Assembly (NCBI GenBank): GCA_963804055.1
Contig: CAWDOU010000013.1
Span: forward strand, 734,366 to 798,365
Reading direction: 5' to 3'
From: Bog-473 sp963804055
GTDB lineage: Bacteria > Actinomycetota > Acidimicrobiia > Acidimicrobiales > RAAP-2
DNA: 64,000 nt
Position numbers and translations under genes: made by a program. Of this stretch, positions 38,376 through 49,147 are shown in pieces (position 1 is the first letter of the stretch; the number at the start of each line of letters is the position of its first letter). The notes beneath the pieces were generated by a model. That model saw only the letters and a list, made by a program, of their open reading frames with translations. It did no database searches and was not told where the DNA came from.

Positions 38376-40673
38376 TCAGGTCCCGGCCATGCCGACGACC
38401 GGCTTGTTGAGCGGTTTGCCGCCCATGGAGCCGTAGAACGGCTCGTTGTAGCTGAAGATCCCGCCGTCGCTGGCCACGAAGCGGTAGCCCGAGCCGGTCG
38501 AGTCGGACTCCATGCCGACGATCGGGGCGTTCAGGCGTATGTTGCCCGTGGACCCGTAGAACGGCACGTCGAAGGAGAAGATGCCGCCGTCGGTGGCCAC
38601 TTCCCAGTAGCCGCCGGTCGACGCGTCGACCGCCATGCCCACAATCGGGGCGTTGAGCGGCTTGCCGCCCATGGAGCCGGAGAACTTCGCGTCGCCGTAG
38701 CTGAAGATCCCGCCGTCGGACGCCACCAGCCAGTAGCCGTTGCCGCTCGGCGTGGCCGCCATGCCCACGATGGGACGGTTGAGATGCAGGTTGCCGGTGC
38801 TGCCGAAGAAGCGTGCGTCGCCGAAGCTGAAGATGCCGCCGTCGGACGCCACGAGCCAGTAGCCCTGCCCGTCGCCCGTCGCCGCCATGCCGACGATGGG
38901 CGCGTTGAGCGGCGTGCCGCCCATCGACCCGAAGAAGCCCGCGTCGCCGAAGGCGAAGATGCCGCCGTCGGACGCCACCTCCCAGTACCCGCCCCCGTCG
39001 TGGGTCATGGCCGTGGCCACGACCGGCTTGTTGATGCGGTGTCCGCCCGCCGAGCCGCAGAACGGGATGTTGCCGTAGTCGAAGATGCCGCCGTCGGACG
39101 CGGAGAGCAGGTAGCCGTTGGGCCCGCCGCTCGGCGCGTTGCACGGGACCTCGAAGGGCGGCGGGGCCGGCGTGCCGGCGTCGCCGGTCAGTTGCGGGTC
39201 GTGGTGGAACTGCGGCCAGGCGCCCGACTCGTTCACGCTCGCCCCGGAGCCGGCAGTGTCGCCGATCTCCCAGTGCGTGACGATGCCGCTGTCGTTCCCG
39301 TAGTTGAAGCCTGCCCCGGTGAGCCCGATCGTCCCGTTGGGGTCGTCGGTCACCAGCGGCGAGCTCTCGTAGCCGTTGCCGGTGCCGAGCGTCGTCACCT
39401 TGGCGCCCGTGCGCCCGTCGAAGATGTCGATCCCCGACGTGGTGGGCACGATCACGTCCTGGTACCCACCGCCGGTCAGGTCGGCGGTCACCGGGGATCC
39501 GATGACCGCGCCGCTCGCCGGCGCCGACCAGACCGTGGCGCCGTTGGTGCCGTTCAGGACGTAGATGCTGCCGGTCGTGCTGCTGGTCTGGGTCCCCTCC
39601 ACCACGTCGAGCTGCCCGTTGCCCTGCACGTTGGCGAGGGCCGGCGAGTCGGAGGTCTCCCCGTTGAGCGTCTGGCTCCAGGCCAGGTTGCAGCCCGTGG
39701 TGATGGCGAACACCTTGTTCGAGTCCGAGGCTCCGCTGTAGTAGCTGCCGTCACCGATGGCGATGCCCACCGCTCCGCCCGAGAGGAACTGGCCCACGGC
39801 GGGCGACGAGCTGGCGATGTTCTGGTTGGTGTTGTACTGGCACATGAGCCCGCCCGCGGGGTTGAACGTGCCCGCGTTGCCGGCGCTCGAGAGGATGCGG
39901 ATGTGGCCTCCGTTGCTGTAGGTCTGGCCGTAGGCGGCGCCGGCGGTGGAGTCGCCGCCGCTGACGATCTCCGTGCCCCCGTCGGAGTAGAGGTCGGCCA
40001 CCGCCGAGGTCGAGAACACCGAGTCCGCCGTGAACCAGGGGAAGCCCTCGAGCGTCGCGCCGTTGGCGGCGCCGAGCGCCAGGGCATTCTGCCCGAGCGA
40101 GCCCGCCTCCACGCCGTAGCCGCCGGCGTAGTTGCCGACGGTCAGCGATGCCGTCACGCCGTTGTTGGGCGTCGGGTCGGTTCCCGGGTTGGTCTCGCGG
40201 ACGAACCACTGGTCTCCCCCGGAGGGCGAAATGGCCTGGTAACCACCCGCGGTCGGCGAGGACGTGATGCCGCTGCCGACGTAGACGGTGTCGCGGCCCC
40301 CGGCGTTGATCGGGGCCACGGAGGGCGACGAGTCGACCGCCACGCCGGCGTTGTACGGCCAGCCCGCGACGAGCGATCCTCCACTCAGGTGGAAGGCGTA
40401 GACCTCGCCGGCCCGGTCACCCACCACGACGGCGGGCGAGCCGTCGAGATTGGCCACGTTCGGCGACGAGAGGACGATCGGGCTGCCCGAGTCCACCAGG
40501 TTGGTGCTCCAGGCGAGGTTGGCCACGAAGCTGCCCGCATGCGGCACCTCGGCCGCCACGGCGGGGGCCGGGGCGAGAGGGGCTGCCTGCACGATGGCGG
40601 CGGTGACGAGGGCCAGGGAGGAGCATGCCCCTGCGCAGAGGAGAAGGCGGGGCCTCAGGGCCAGTGGTCGCAC
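38376..40673 (-). CDS. Secreted double-propeller protein with six C-terminal DGGIF repeats (copy 2)
   Basis: A 765-residue paralogue of the gene at 30388 with the same architecture. A signal peptide (LLLCAGACSSLALVTAAIVQAAPLA) precedes an FG-GAP-like propeller (LSSPNVANLDGSPAVVVGDRAGEVYAFHL, VADLYSDGGTEIVSGGD, TADLTGGGYQDVIVPTT), the conserved FHHDPQLTG hinge and exactly six repeats from YLLSASDGGIF to the end. The Cys pair (EVPC and PFCGS) is also kept. It lacks the longer N-terminal cytoplasmic tail of copy 1. The GTG start follows GAGAGG by 7 nt. It is on the opposite strand and about 8 kb away, so the pair brackets two large membrane-protein genes and a secreted-protein gene. Confidence 0.82.
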   Translation of the reverse strand: MRPLALRPRLLLCAGACSSLALVTAAIVQAAPLAPAPAVAAEVPHAGSFVANLAWSTNLVDSGSPIVLSSPNVANLDGSPAVVVGDRAGEVYAFHLSGGSLVAGWPYNAGVAVDSSPSVAPINAGGRDTVYVGSGITSSPTAGGYQAISPSGGDQWFVRETNPGTDPTPNNGVTASLTVGNYAGGYGVEAGSLGQNALALGAANGATLEGFPWFTADSVFSTSAVADLYSDGGTEIVSGGDSTAGAAYGQTYSNGGHIRILSSAGNAGTFNPAGGLMCQYNTNQNIASSSPAVGQFLSGGAVGIAIGDGSYYSGASDSNKVFAITTGCNLAWSQTLNGETSDSPALANVQGNGQLDVVEGTQTSSTTGSIYVLNGTNGATVWSAPASGAVIGSPVTADLTGGGYQDVIVPTTSGIDIFDGRTGAKVTTLGTGNGYESSPLVTDDPNGTIGLTGAGFNYGNDSGIVTHWEIGDTAGSGASVNESGAWPQFHHDPQLTGDAGTPAPPPFEVPCNAPSGGPNGYLLSASDGGIFDYGNIPFCGSAGGHRINKPVVATAMTHDGGGYWEVASDGGIFAFGDAGFFGSMGGTPLNAPIVGMAATGDGQGYWLVASDGGIFSFGDARFFGSTGNLHLNRPIVGMAATPSGNGYWLVASDGGIFSYGDAKFSGSMGGKPLNAPIVGMAVDASTGGYWEVATDGGIFSFDVPFYGSTGNIRLNAPIVGMESDSTGSGYRFVASDGGIFSYNEPFYGSMGGKPLNKPVVGMAGT
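38382..39120 (-). repeat. Six tandem DGGIF-encoding units of copy 2
   Basis: Six about 126-bp units, clearly related to those at 31933-32673. The glycine-rich, direct-repeat structure makes the region recombination-prone. Confidence 0.8.
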
Positions 40674-40879
40674 GTAGAAACCTCTCTTGTCGTTTTGCGG
40701 CCGGAGCCGGAGCCCCGCACCCGGATGCCATACCCATGCTGCCAAGGGGAGACACGCCGAAGGGGGGATGTTGAGCGTTCCCTGTCCCGGTTGTCGGCAT
40801 GCAGGCACCCCGTCTTGAGCCGCCCGAACCCTCCAACGTGCGTGTGGTGGCTTCGCGGGGAGGCCCCGGACGCGCCGCA

Positions 40880-40900
40880 GCCGGGCCCAGAGGGCCCGGC
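40880..40900. terminator. Hairpin downstream of groEL
   Basis: GCCGGGCCC and GGGCCCGGC form a perfect 9-bp stem with a 3-nt loop, 61 bp past the groEL stop. There is no T-run. The other 190 bp up to the propeller gene hold nothing further I can identify. Confidence 0.65.
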
Positions 40901-40961
40901 CACGATGCCCGACACGTCCGGAAGAATACCGCCGGTCGTGCCGCAAAGACGTGCAGCGGAA

Positions 40962-42617
<1,656 letters not shown>

Positions 42618-42733
42618 GACTGTGTCGAACTCCTCTCGAGTTCTCGAATCTCAGGGGGTGACTGCGGGGAGGCCGCCGCGCCGACCCGGGTTGCACCGGG
42701 GCGGCGGGCTGCCAAAGATGCGTGGCCGGACGA

Positions 42734-43024
42734 TCAGACCAGCTTGGCCAGGACGTCCCGGCCGGAGAGGATGAGGAGGTCCTCACCCTCGACCGTGATC
42801 TCGGTGCCGCCGTACTTGGAGTAGACGACGGTGTCGCCCTTGGCGACGTCCATGGGGATGAGCTCGCCGGTGTCCTCGGAACGACGGCCCGGGCCCACGG
42901 CGATCACCTCACCCTGCTGGGGCTTCTCCTTGGCGGTGTCGGGAATGACCAGGCCAGAGGCGGTGGTCTCCTCGGACTCGCCGGGACGGACGACGATCCG
43001 GTCATCGAGGGGGTGCAGCTTCAT
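42734..43024 (-). CDS. groES: 10-kDa co-chaperonin
   Basis: A 96-residue lid protein for GroEL. It starts MKLHPLDDRIVVRPGESEETTASGL, where the mobile loop with its hydrophobic GLVIPD follows, and ends EGEDLLILSGRDVLAKL. AGGAGG lies 10 nt before the ATG. The CIRCE operator lies 26 bp upstream, so the operon should be repressed by HrcA at normal temperature. groEL follows. Confidence 0.97.
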   Translation of the reverse strand: MKLHPLDDRIVVRPGESEETTASGLVIPDTAKEKPQQGEVIAVGPGRRSEDTGELIPMDVAKGDTVVYSKYGGTEITVEGEDLLILSGRDVLAKLV

Positions 43025-43049
43025 TTGGAACGGGCCTCCTTGGCACTTA

Positions 43050-43076
43050 TTAGCACTCTCGGGTTGCGAGTGCTAA
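43050..43076. promoter_or_regulatory. CIRCE operator for groES-groEL
   Basis: TTAGCACTC-N9-GAGTGCTAA is an exact match to the HrcA-binding CIRCE element, positioned just upstream of groES. No hrcA gene is present in the window. Confidence 0.97.
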
Positions 43077-43286
43077 CGATAGCGGGCCTGCCGGGCACTG
43101 GCAAGGGGGAGATGGCCCCGGCCGCCTGCGAGCGGTGGCCTGCACGCGCCGGAGCGGGAATTCCGGGGTGCAGGGGCCGTGTGGTGCGGGGCCGCCCCAC
43201 GTTCTCCCTCCGGGAGGGCAGCCGCCGGCCGGGTCCCTTGGGGCCCCTGGACGGGGGATGTCCATGGAGCACAGGAGGGGGCAGCA

Positions 43287-44117
<831 letters not shown>

Positions 44118-44199
44118 CGGCGGAGGCGGCGGGCGGCGGCGTACCAGCTGCCGTGACGGGACCACGTAGCGTGTGCATCCGGTGCTTCGAGGTCATGAA

Positions 44200-44916
44200 A
44201 TGAGGCGGCGGCCGACCGCAGCGTGGCGCAGCAGCATCGCCGTGGGGTCGACGATGCTGCTCGCGCTGACGTCGGCCGTGCTGGGGTCCGTGGCGACCGC
44301 GGCGGGAGCGGGCGCCAGTCCCACCACGCTGGCCCAGGCTCGCAAGGACCTGTTGACGCTCGCCGACATGCCGGCCGGATGGACCTCGACCAAGAACCCG
44401 AACACGGGCACCAACTCCCTAGGGGACGCGCAGCTGGCTCACTGCATCGGGGTCGCCACCTCGCTGGTCTCGGAGAACCCGCCGTCGGTCAACAGCCGCC
44501 AATTCCAGAACACCCAGGGCACCCTGCTGGTGGGCGACAACGTCACGGTCTTCCCGTCGGCCACGAACGCAGCAGCGGAGTACGCATTGGCCCACAACCC
44601 GAAGCTCGCCGGCTGCATGACCACCGTGGCGTCGGGACCGCTCAAGACCAAGCTGTTCGGCAAGCCCCCGAAGGGCACGACGATCGGCACCCCGCTCGTC
44701 TCGCCGGTCGCCCCCTCGGCGTTCGGCACCGGCGTCGCCGGCTACGCCATGAGCGTCCCGGTCACCGCCCAGGGGGTGACGCTCAACGTGACCGTCACCC
44801 AGCTCGTCACGGTGAAGGGGCGCCTGGGCCACCAGGTCACCTTCACCTCGGTGGGCGCCCCGTTCTCCATGGCGCTGCAGCGCCAGATCATGGCGGTGGC
44901 GGCCAAGCGGCTCTGA
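44200..44916 (+). CDS. Secreted sensor-domain-like protein (tandem paralogue 2)
   Basis: A 238-residue protein sharing LLTLADMPAGWTS, HCIGVA, DNVTVFPSATNAAAEYAL, GCMTTVASGPLKTKLF and VTVTQLVTVKGRLGHQVTF with the preceding gene. It has an ordinary signal peptide (SSIAVGSTMLLALTSAVLGSVATAAG) but lacks the Ala-Ser linker. The two cysteine positions are kept. A TAGCGT box at 44167 could give either a leaderless message from GTG 44182 or a leadered message from ATG 44200. The pair arose by duplication. The neighbours give no clear partner; the next gene is a glucosidase. Confidence 0.6.
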   Translation: MRRRPTAAWRSSIAVGSTMLLALTSAVLGSVATAAGAGASPTTLAQARKDLLTLADMPAGWTSTKNPNTGTNSLGDAQLAHCIGVATSLVSENPPSVNSRQFQNTQGTLLVGDNVTVFPSATNAAAEYALAHNPKLAGCMTTVASGPLKTKLFGKPPKGTTIGTPLVSPVAPSAFGTGVAGYAMSVPVTAQGVTLNVTVTQLVTVKGRLGHQVTFTSVGAPFSMALQRQIMAVAAKRL

Positions 44917-44946
44917 GCGCACACGCAGCGCTCGCTACGCTCCCGG

Positions 44947-45040
44947 GCGACCCCGGCGACCCCGGCGAGCCCGGGGGGCCCGGCGAACCGGGCGACCCGG
45001 GCGACCCCGAAGCGAACCGAAGGAACCGAAGGAACCGAAG
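44947..45040. repeat. Two adjoining simple repeats before the glucosidase gene
   Basis: About six units of GGCGACCC[CG] or close variants (44947-45009) are followed by three exact GAACCGAAG units (45014-45040). The last unit merges into the Shine-Dalgarno-like GAAGGGA before the ATG. Confidence 0.75.
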
Positions 45041-45049
45041 GGATGGTCC

Positions 45050-46673
45050 ATGGCGCCAGCCGACCCGAAGAGTGAGCCTGCCGACCGCTGGTGGCACGGC
45101 GGCGTCTTCTACCAGATCTACCCACGCTCCTACGCCGACTCGAACGGGGACGGCGTCGGCGACCTGCCCGGCATCGTGTCCAAGCTCGACCACCTGGCGC
45201 GCCTGGGCATCACGGGCGTGTGGCTGTCCCCCGTGACCTGCTCGCCCAACCGCGACTGGGGCTACGACGTGTCGGACTATCGCGACATCGACCCGTCGTT
45301 CGGCACCCTCGACGACCTGGACCGCCTGGTGCGCGAGGCGGCGGCACGGGGCATCCGCATCCTCATGGACCTGGTGCCCAACCACACCAGCGACCAGCAC
45401 CCCTGGTTCGTCGACGCGCTGAGCGGGCGGGACTCGGCGCACCGCGACTACTACGTCTGGGCCGACCCCAAGCCCGACGGGGGCCTGCCGAACAACTGGG
45501 CGAGCATCTTCGGCGGCCCGGCCTGGCACTTCGACGAGGCCAGTGGCCAGTACTACCTCCACAACTTCGAGGCGCAGCAGCCGGACCTCAACTGGTGGAA
45601 CGAAGAGGTGCGGCGTGAGTTCGACGACATTGTGCGCTTCTGGTGGGACCGCGGCGTGGCCGGCTTTCGCATCGACGTGTGCAACATGATGATCAAGGAC
45701 AAGGAGCTGCGCGACAACCCGCCGGCCACCGCGGACGACCCGCTCGACCAGCAGTTCATGGGCTTCCGGGCCGTGTACAACACGGATCGGCCCGAGGCGC
45801 ACGACATCCTGCGGCGCTGGCGCACCATTGCAGACAGCTACGAGCCTGAGCGACTTCTCATCGGCGAGACCAACGTGGAGAAGCTGCCCGTCCTCATGGA
45901 GTTCTACGGCGACGGGCACAACGAGCTGCACGGCGGCTTCAACTTCGTCTTCATCAACGCACCGCTGGAGGCCGATGCGCTGCGCGCTGTGGTCGAGGAG
46001 ACCGAGGCCCTGCTGCCCGCGGGGGCCTGGCCCATCTGGACCGCATCCAACCACGACGTGTCGCGTCTGGCCACGCGCTGGGCCGATGGGCGACCCGGCC
46101 AAGGTCAAGCTGGCGCTGCTCCTTCTGCTGACCCTGCGCGGCACGCCCTTTCTCTACGCCGGCGATGAGATCGGGCTCGTCGACGGACCAGTGGAGCGCG
46201 AGGACGTCCTCGATGCCGTGGGCGCGCGCTTCTGGCCCTACTACAAGGGCCGCGACGCCGAGCGCACCCCCATGCCCTGGAACGGCGAGCCCGGTGGCGG
46301 GTTCACGCAGGCGGGCGTGCGCCCCTGGCTCCCCATGGCCGACCCGGCGGAATGCAACGTGGCCGACCAGGACGGCGATCCTGCGTCCGTGCTCGAGCTG
46401 TGTCGCCGCACCATCGCGGCGCGCCAGGCCAACGAGGACCTGGCTGTCGGCTCGTACCGGTCGCTCCCCTCGCCGGCGGGAACGTGGGCCTACCGGCGCG
46501 GTGGCGATCAGGGCGCCACGGTGCTGCTCAACATGTCCAGCGAGACCGTGTCGTTCGGCGACGTCAGCGGGACGGTGCTGGTGAGCACCGAGCACGGACT
46601 CGAGGGAGCGGTCGTCGACGAGGCCCTGGCCCTCCCACCCTGGGGTGGCGCCGTGGTGACACCGGCGCAGTGA
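45050..46673 (+). pseudogene. GH13 alpha-glucosidase/oligo-1,6-glucosidase, frameshifted
   Basis: A glycoside hydrolase family 13 enzyme of about 540 residues if restored. The first part has GVFYQIYPRSYADSNGDGVGDLPG, DLVPNHTSDQHPWF, GFRIDVCNMM (nucleophile Asp), LLIGETNVEK (acid/base Glu) and TASNHDVSRLATRW (third Asp). After W-A-D-G the frame changes at 46088-46090, where one extra G in GGG breaks ADGDPAKVKL. The rest (LALLLLLTLRGTPFLYAGDEIGL to the end) is intact in the +1 frame. All three catalytic residues lie before the shift. The stop overlaps the GTG of the following glycosyltransferase. An assembly error is as likely as a real pseudogene. Confidence 0.85.
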
Positions 46674-48046
46674 GCGGGGCGGGGACGGCGGCCCAGACGG
46701 GATCAGCGGGCGCGATCCAGCGGCCGCGTCGCTTCGTCCTGTGCACGACTCCGGCCCAGGGCCATACGGCGCCCCTGGTGGCCGTCGCCGGCCGGCTCGT
46801 GGACGAAGGCAATGAGGTCGTGTTCTTCACGACTGAGCACTACCGCGCCACGGTCGAGGCGACGGGGTCGCGCTTCGTGCCCTTCGGAGCCGAGTACGAC
46901 GCCCACGACCTCATGGTGGCCAACCCCGAGCGCGAGTCGTCCTCCAAGCGCGGTGTACGGGGCGTCAAGGACGACCTGCGCCGCATCTTCATCGGCCCGG
47001 TGCCCGGGCAGTGCCGCGACCTGCGCGCCATCCTCGACGGCTTCGAGGCCGACTGCGTCGTCGTCGACTCCATGTTCCTCGGCGCCCTGCCGCTGGCGCT
47101 GGGTCCGCGGTCCGAGCGCCCGGCACTGGCCTGCATCGGCGTCATGCCGTACTCGGCGAGCAGCCGGGACACCGCGCCGTTCGGCGTGGCCTTCCAGCCC
47201 GGCACCGATCCGCTGCGCCGTGTGCGCAACATGGCCATGAACTGGGCCACCGAGCGCGTCGCGCTGGCCGACATACAGCGCTTCGCCCGCCATCGGCTGG
47301 CCGAGGCCGGGGTGACCGGGGGATTCCCGGGCTACTTCATCGACCTCCAGCCCAAGGTGGTCGACACCTACCTGCAGGCGACGGTGGCCGGCTTCGAGTA
47401 CCCGCGTTCGGACCTCGCCCCCTCCGTGCGCTTCGTCGGTCCGATACTGGCCCCGCCCGCGCGGTCGTTCGAGGAGCCGCCGTGGTGGGGCGAGCTCGGG
47501 CACGGGCGGCCGGTCGTCCACGTCACCCAGGGCACGCTCGACAACGCCGACCTGGGCCGTCTGCTGTTGGTGGCGGCCCGGGCCCTGGCGGGCGAGGAGA
47601 TGCTCGTCATCGCCACCACCGGCGGGCCCGACCCCGAACCTCTGCGCCGTGGGCTCCCCCCGAACGTGCGCCTCGAACGCTTCGTCCCCCACGACCTCCT
47701 CCTCCCCCACGTCGACGTCATGGTGACCAACGGGGGCTACGGCGGCGTGCAACAGGCCCTGGCCAACGGCGTCCCTCTCGTCGTCGCCGGCGACAGCGAG
47801 GACAAGCCGGAGGTGGCCGCTCGCATCCAGTGGTCGGGGACCGGCGTCAACCTCCACACCGGGAAACCTTCGCCGGCCATGGTGGCGCGGGCGGTGCGGC
47901 GCGTGCTCACGCGGGGCTCCTACCGGCGGCGGGCGCAGGCGCTCAAGGTCGAGATCGCCGCCACCGACCCGCTCGGCGCCATCAGCGATGCGCTGGCCGA
48001 GGCGTGCGCGGCGAACGACGCCGTCCGTCGGGCCGAGACCGTCTGA
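46670..48046 (+). CDS. GT1/MGT-like UDP-sugar glycosyltransferase
   Basis: A 458-residue GT-B enzyme. The N-terminal domain has TTPAQGHTAPLVAVAGRLVDEG (GHTxP loop) and the acceptor half; the C-terminal donor domain has HVTQGTLDNADL, RLERFVPHDLLLPHVDVMVTNGGYGGVQQALANGVPLVVAGD and EDKPEVAARI. In macrolide and flavonoid glycosyltransferases the HGG loop of this motif is usual; here it is NGGYGG. Such enzymes glycosylate small lipophilic acceptors such as carotenoids, macrolides or sterols. The GTG overlaps the glucosidase stop by 4 bp. The acceptor is unknown. Confidence 0.82.
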   Translation: MSGAGTAAQTGSAGAIQRPRRFVLCTTPAQGHTAPLVAVAGRLVDEGNEVVFFTTEHYRATVEATGSRFVPFGAEYDAHDLMVANPERESSSKRGVRGVKDDLRRIFIGPVPGQCRDLRAILDGFEADCVVVDSMFLGALPLALGPRSERPALACIGVMPYSASSRDTAPFGVAFQPGTDPLRRVRNMAMNWATERVALADIQRFARHRLAEAGVTGGFPGYFIDLQPKVVDTYLQATVAGFEYPRSDLAPSVRFVGPILAPPARSFEEPPWWGELGHGRPVVHVTQGTLDNADLGRLLLVAARALAGEEMLVIATTGGPDPEPLRRGLPPNVRLERFVPHDLLLPHVDVMVTNGGYGGVQQALANGVPLVVAGDSEDKPEVAARIQWSGTGVNLHTGKPSPAMVARAVRRVLTRGSYRRRAQALKVEIAATDPLGAISDALAEACAANDAVRRAETV

Positions 48047-48092
48047 CCCCGAGGCGCCGCCATTGGAGCAGAGCCGCTCCGGTAGGGCCGGT

Positions 48093-48098
48093 TACAGT
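48093..48098 (+). promoter_or_regulatory. Leaderless -10 element for the DUF4214-type methyltransferase
   Basis: TACAGT lies 7 nt before the ATG and there is no Shine-Dalgarno sequence. Confidence 0.5.
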
Positions 48099-48105
48099 CG
48101 ACGAC

Positions 48106-49143
48106 ATGCAGGCCGAGTCCAGGTCCGGCCGTTTGCGCTGGCAGCGAGGGAACCGGACTCCCCCCCTTCCCGAATCGTTCCCCGAATCAGGGCTGCTCGA
48201 GGACCTCCCGGCCCGCGAGCTGCACCGGGGGCTGTTCCACCTGCTCTTCGGCCGGGAGCCCTCACCCGACGACCCCTTCGTCGCCGAGCTCGAGGCGGGC
48301 ACGAAGAGCCCGCGCCAGCTCATGGAGTGGCTGATCCACTCGGCGGAATGGAGCCACTCGGCGCCCATGACGGAGTTCGGGCCGTCGCTGCACTACGGGC
48401 GCGGCGTGTTCATCCGCAGCCTGCCGAGGGCACGCCGCATCCTCGACATCGGCGGCGTCGCGCTCGGCGTCCCCTACGGCGCGCTCGTGCTGATGGGCTA
48501 TCCGTACACGTTCGAGGAGATCGTCATCGTCGACCTGCCGAGCGAGGACCGCCACGAGCTGTACCAGGACGGTCAGACACAGACCACGGTCGATGTGGCG
48601 GGGGGACGGGTCGCCTACCGCTACCACTCCATGACCGACCTCAGCAGCTATCCGTCGGCATCGTTCGACATGGTCTACAGCGGCGAGAGCATCGAGCACA
48701 TCACGCGCAGCGAGGCCGAACAGGTGCTGGCGGAGGCCCGACGCGTGCTCAAGCCGGGGGGCGTGCTGGCGCTCGACACGCCGAACGCCAACCTGACCCG
48801 GCTGCAGCAGGACGCCTTCATCGACCCCGACCACAAGTACGAGTACCGACATGGCGAAATGGCCGCCATGTTCCGCGGCAACGGCTTCGTGATCGAACGG
48901 GCCGAAGGAATCAACTACGGCGGTGACTCCGTCGCCCGTGGCGTCTTCGATCCCACCGAGCTCGCCACCAAGCGCGGCGTCTTCGACGACATCGAGAACT
49001 GCTACCTGCTCGCCTACGTGTGCCGCAAGCCGCATCACCCCACGGTCGGGACGTCACTCGAGCGGGCCTGGTGGAGCGTCGCCGGGACCCAGGCCACGCC
49101 ACGGCGGGCGCTCGGCCGGGCGCGCCGCACGCTCGGCAGCTGA
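48106..49143 (+). CDS. SAM-dependent methyltransferase with N-terminal DUF4214-like domain
   Basis: A 345-residue protein. Residues about 30-85 read LLEDLPARELHRGLFHLLFGREPSPDDPFVAELEAGTKSPRQLMEWLIHSAEW, which follows the DUF4214 pattern LxGREPDxxG...LxxGxS...FxxSxEF. The class I methyltransferase core follows: RRILDIGGVALGVPYG (motif I), SASFDMVYSGESIEH, EARRVLKPGGVLALDTPN. DUF4214 is often fused to glycosyl- or methyltransferases in surface-glycan clusters, so a sugar or lipid acceptor is plausible given the glycosyltransferase just upstream. The ATG lies 7 nt after TACAGT. It ends 4 bp from the convergent aldo-keto reductase gene. Confidence 0.75.
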   Translation: MQAESRSGRLRWQRGNRTPPLPESFPESGLLEDLPARELHRGLFHLLFGREPSPDDPFVAELEAGTKSPRQLMEWLIHSAEWSHSAPMTEFGPSLHYGRGVFIRSLPRARRILDIGGVALGVPYGALVLMGYPYTFEEIVIVDLPSEDRHELYQDGQTQTTVDVAGGRVAYRYHSMTDLSSYPSASFDMVYSGESIEHITRSEAEQVLAEARRVLKPGGVLALDTPNANLTRLQQDAFIDPDHKYEYRHGEMAAMFRGNGFVIERAEGINYGGDSVARGVFDPTELATKRGVFDDIENCYLLAYVCRKPHHPTVGTSLERAWWSVAGTQATPRRALGRARRTLGS

Positions 49144-49147
49144 CGTC

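Noticed and set aside
40674..40879. Cyclic-di-nucleotide riboswitch upstream of the second propeller gene
   Set aside because: The leader is long enough and structured, but I could not find the conserved core elements of the c-di-GMP or c-di-AMP classes.
44223..45236. Collagen-like protein read through GDPGDPGEPG before the glucosidase
   Set aside because: The Gly-Asp-Pro run comes from an intergenic simple repeat; the frame is antagonistic to two well-supported genes on either side.
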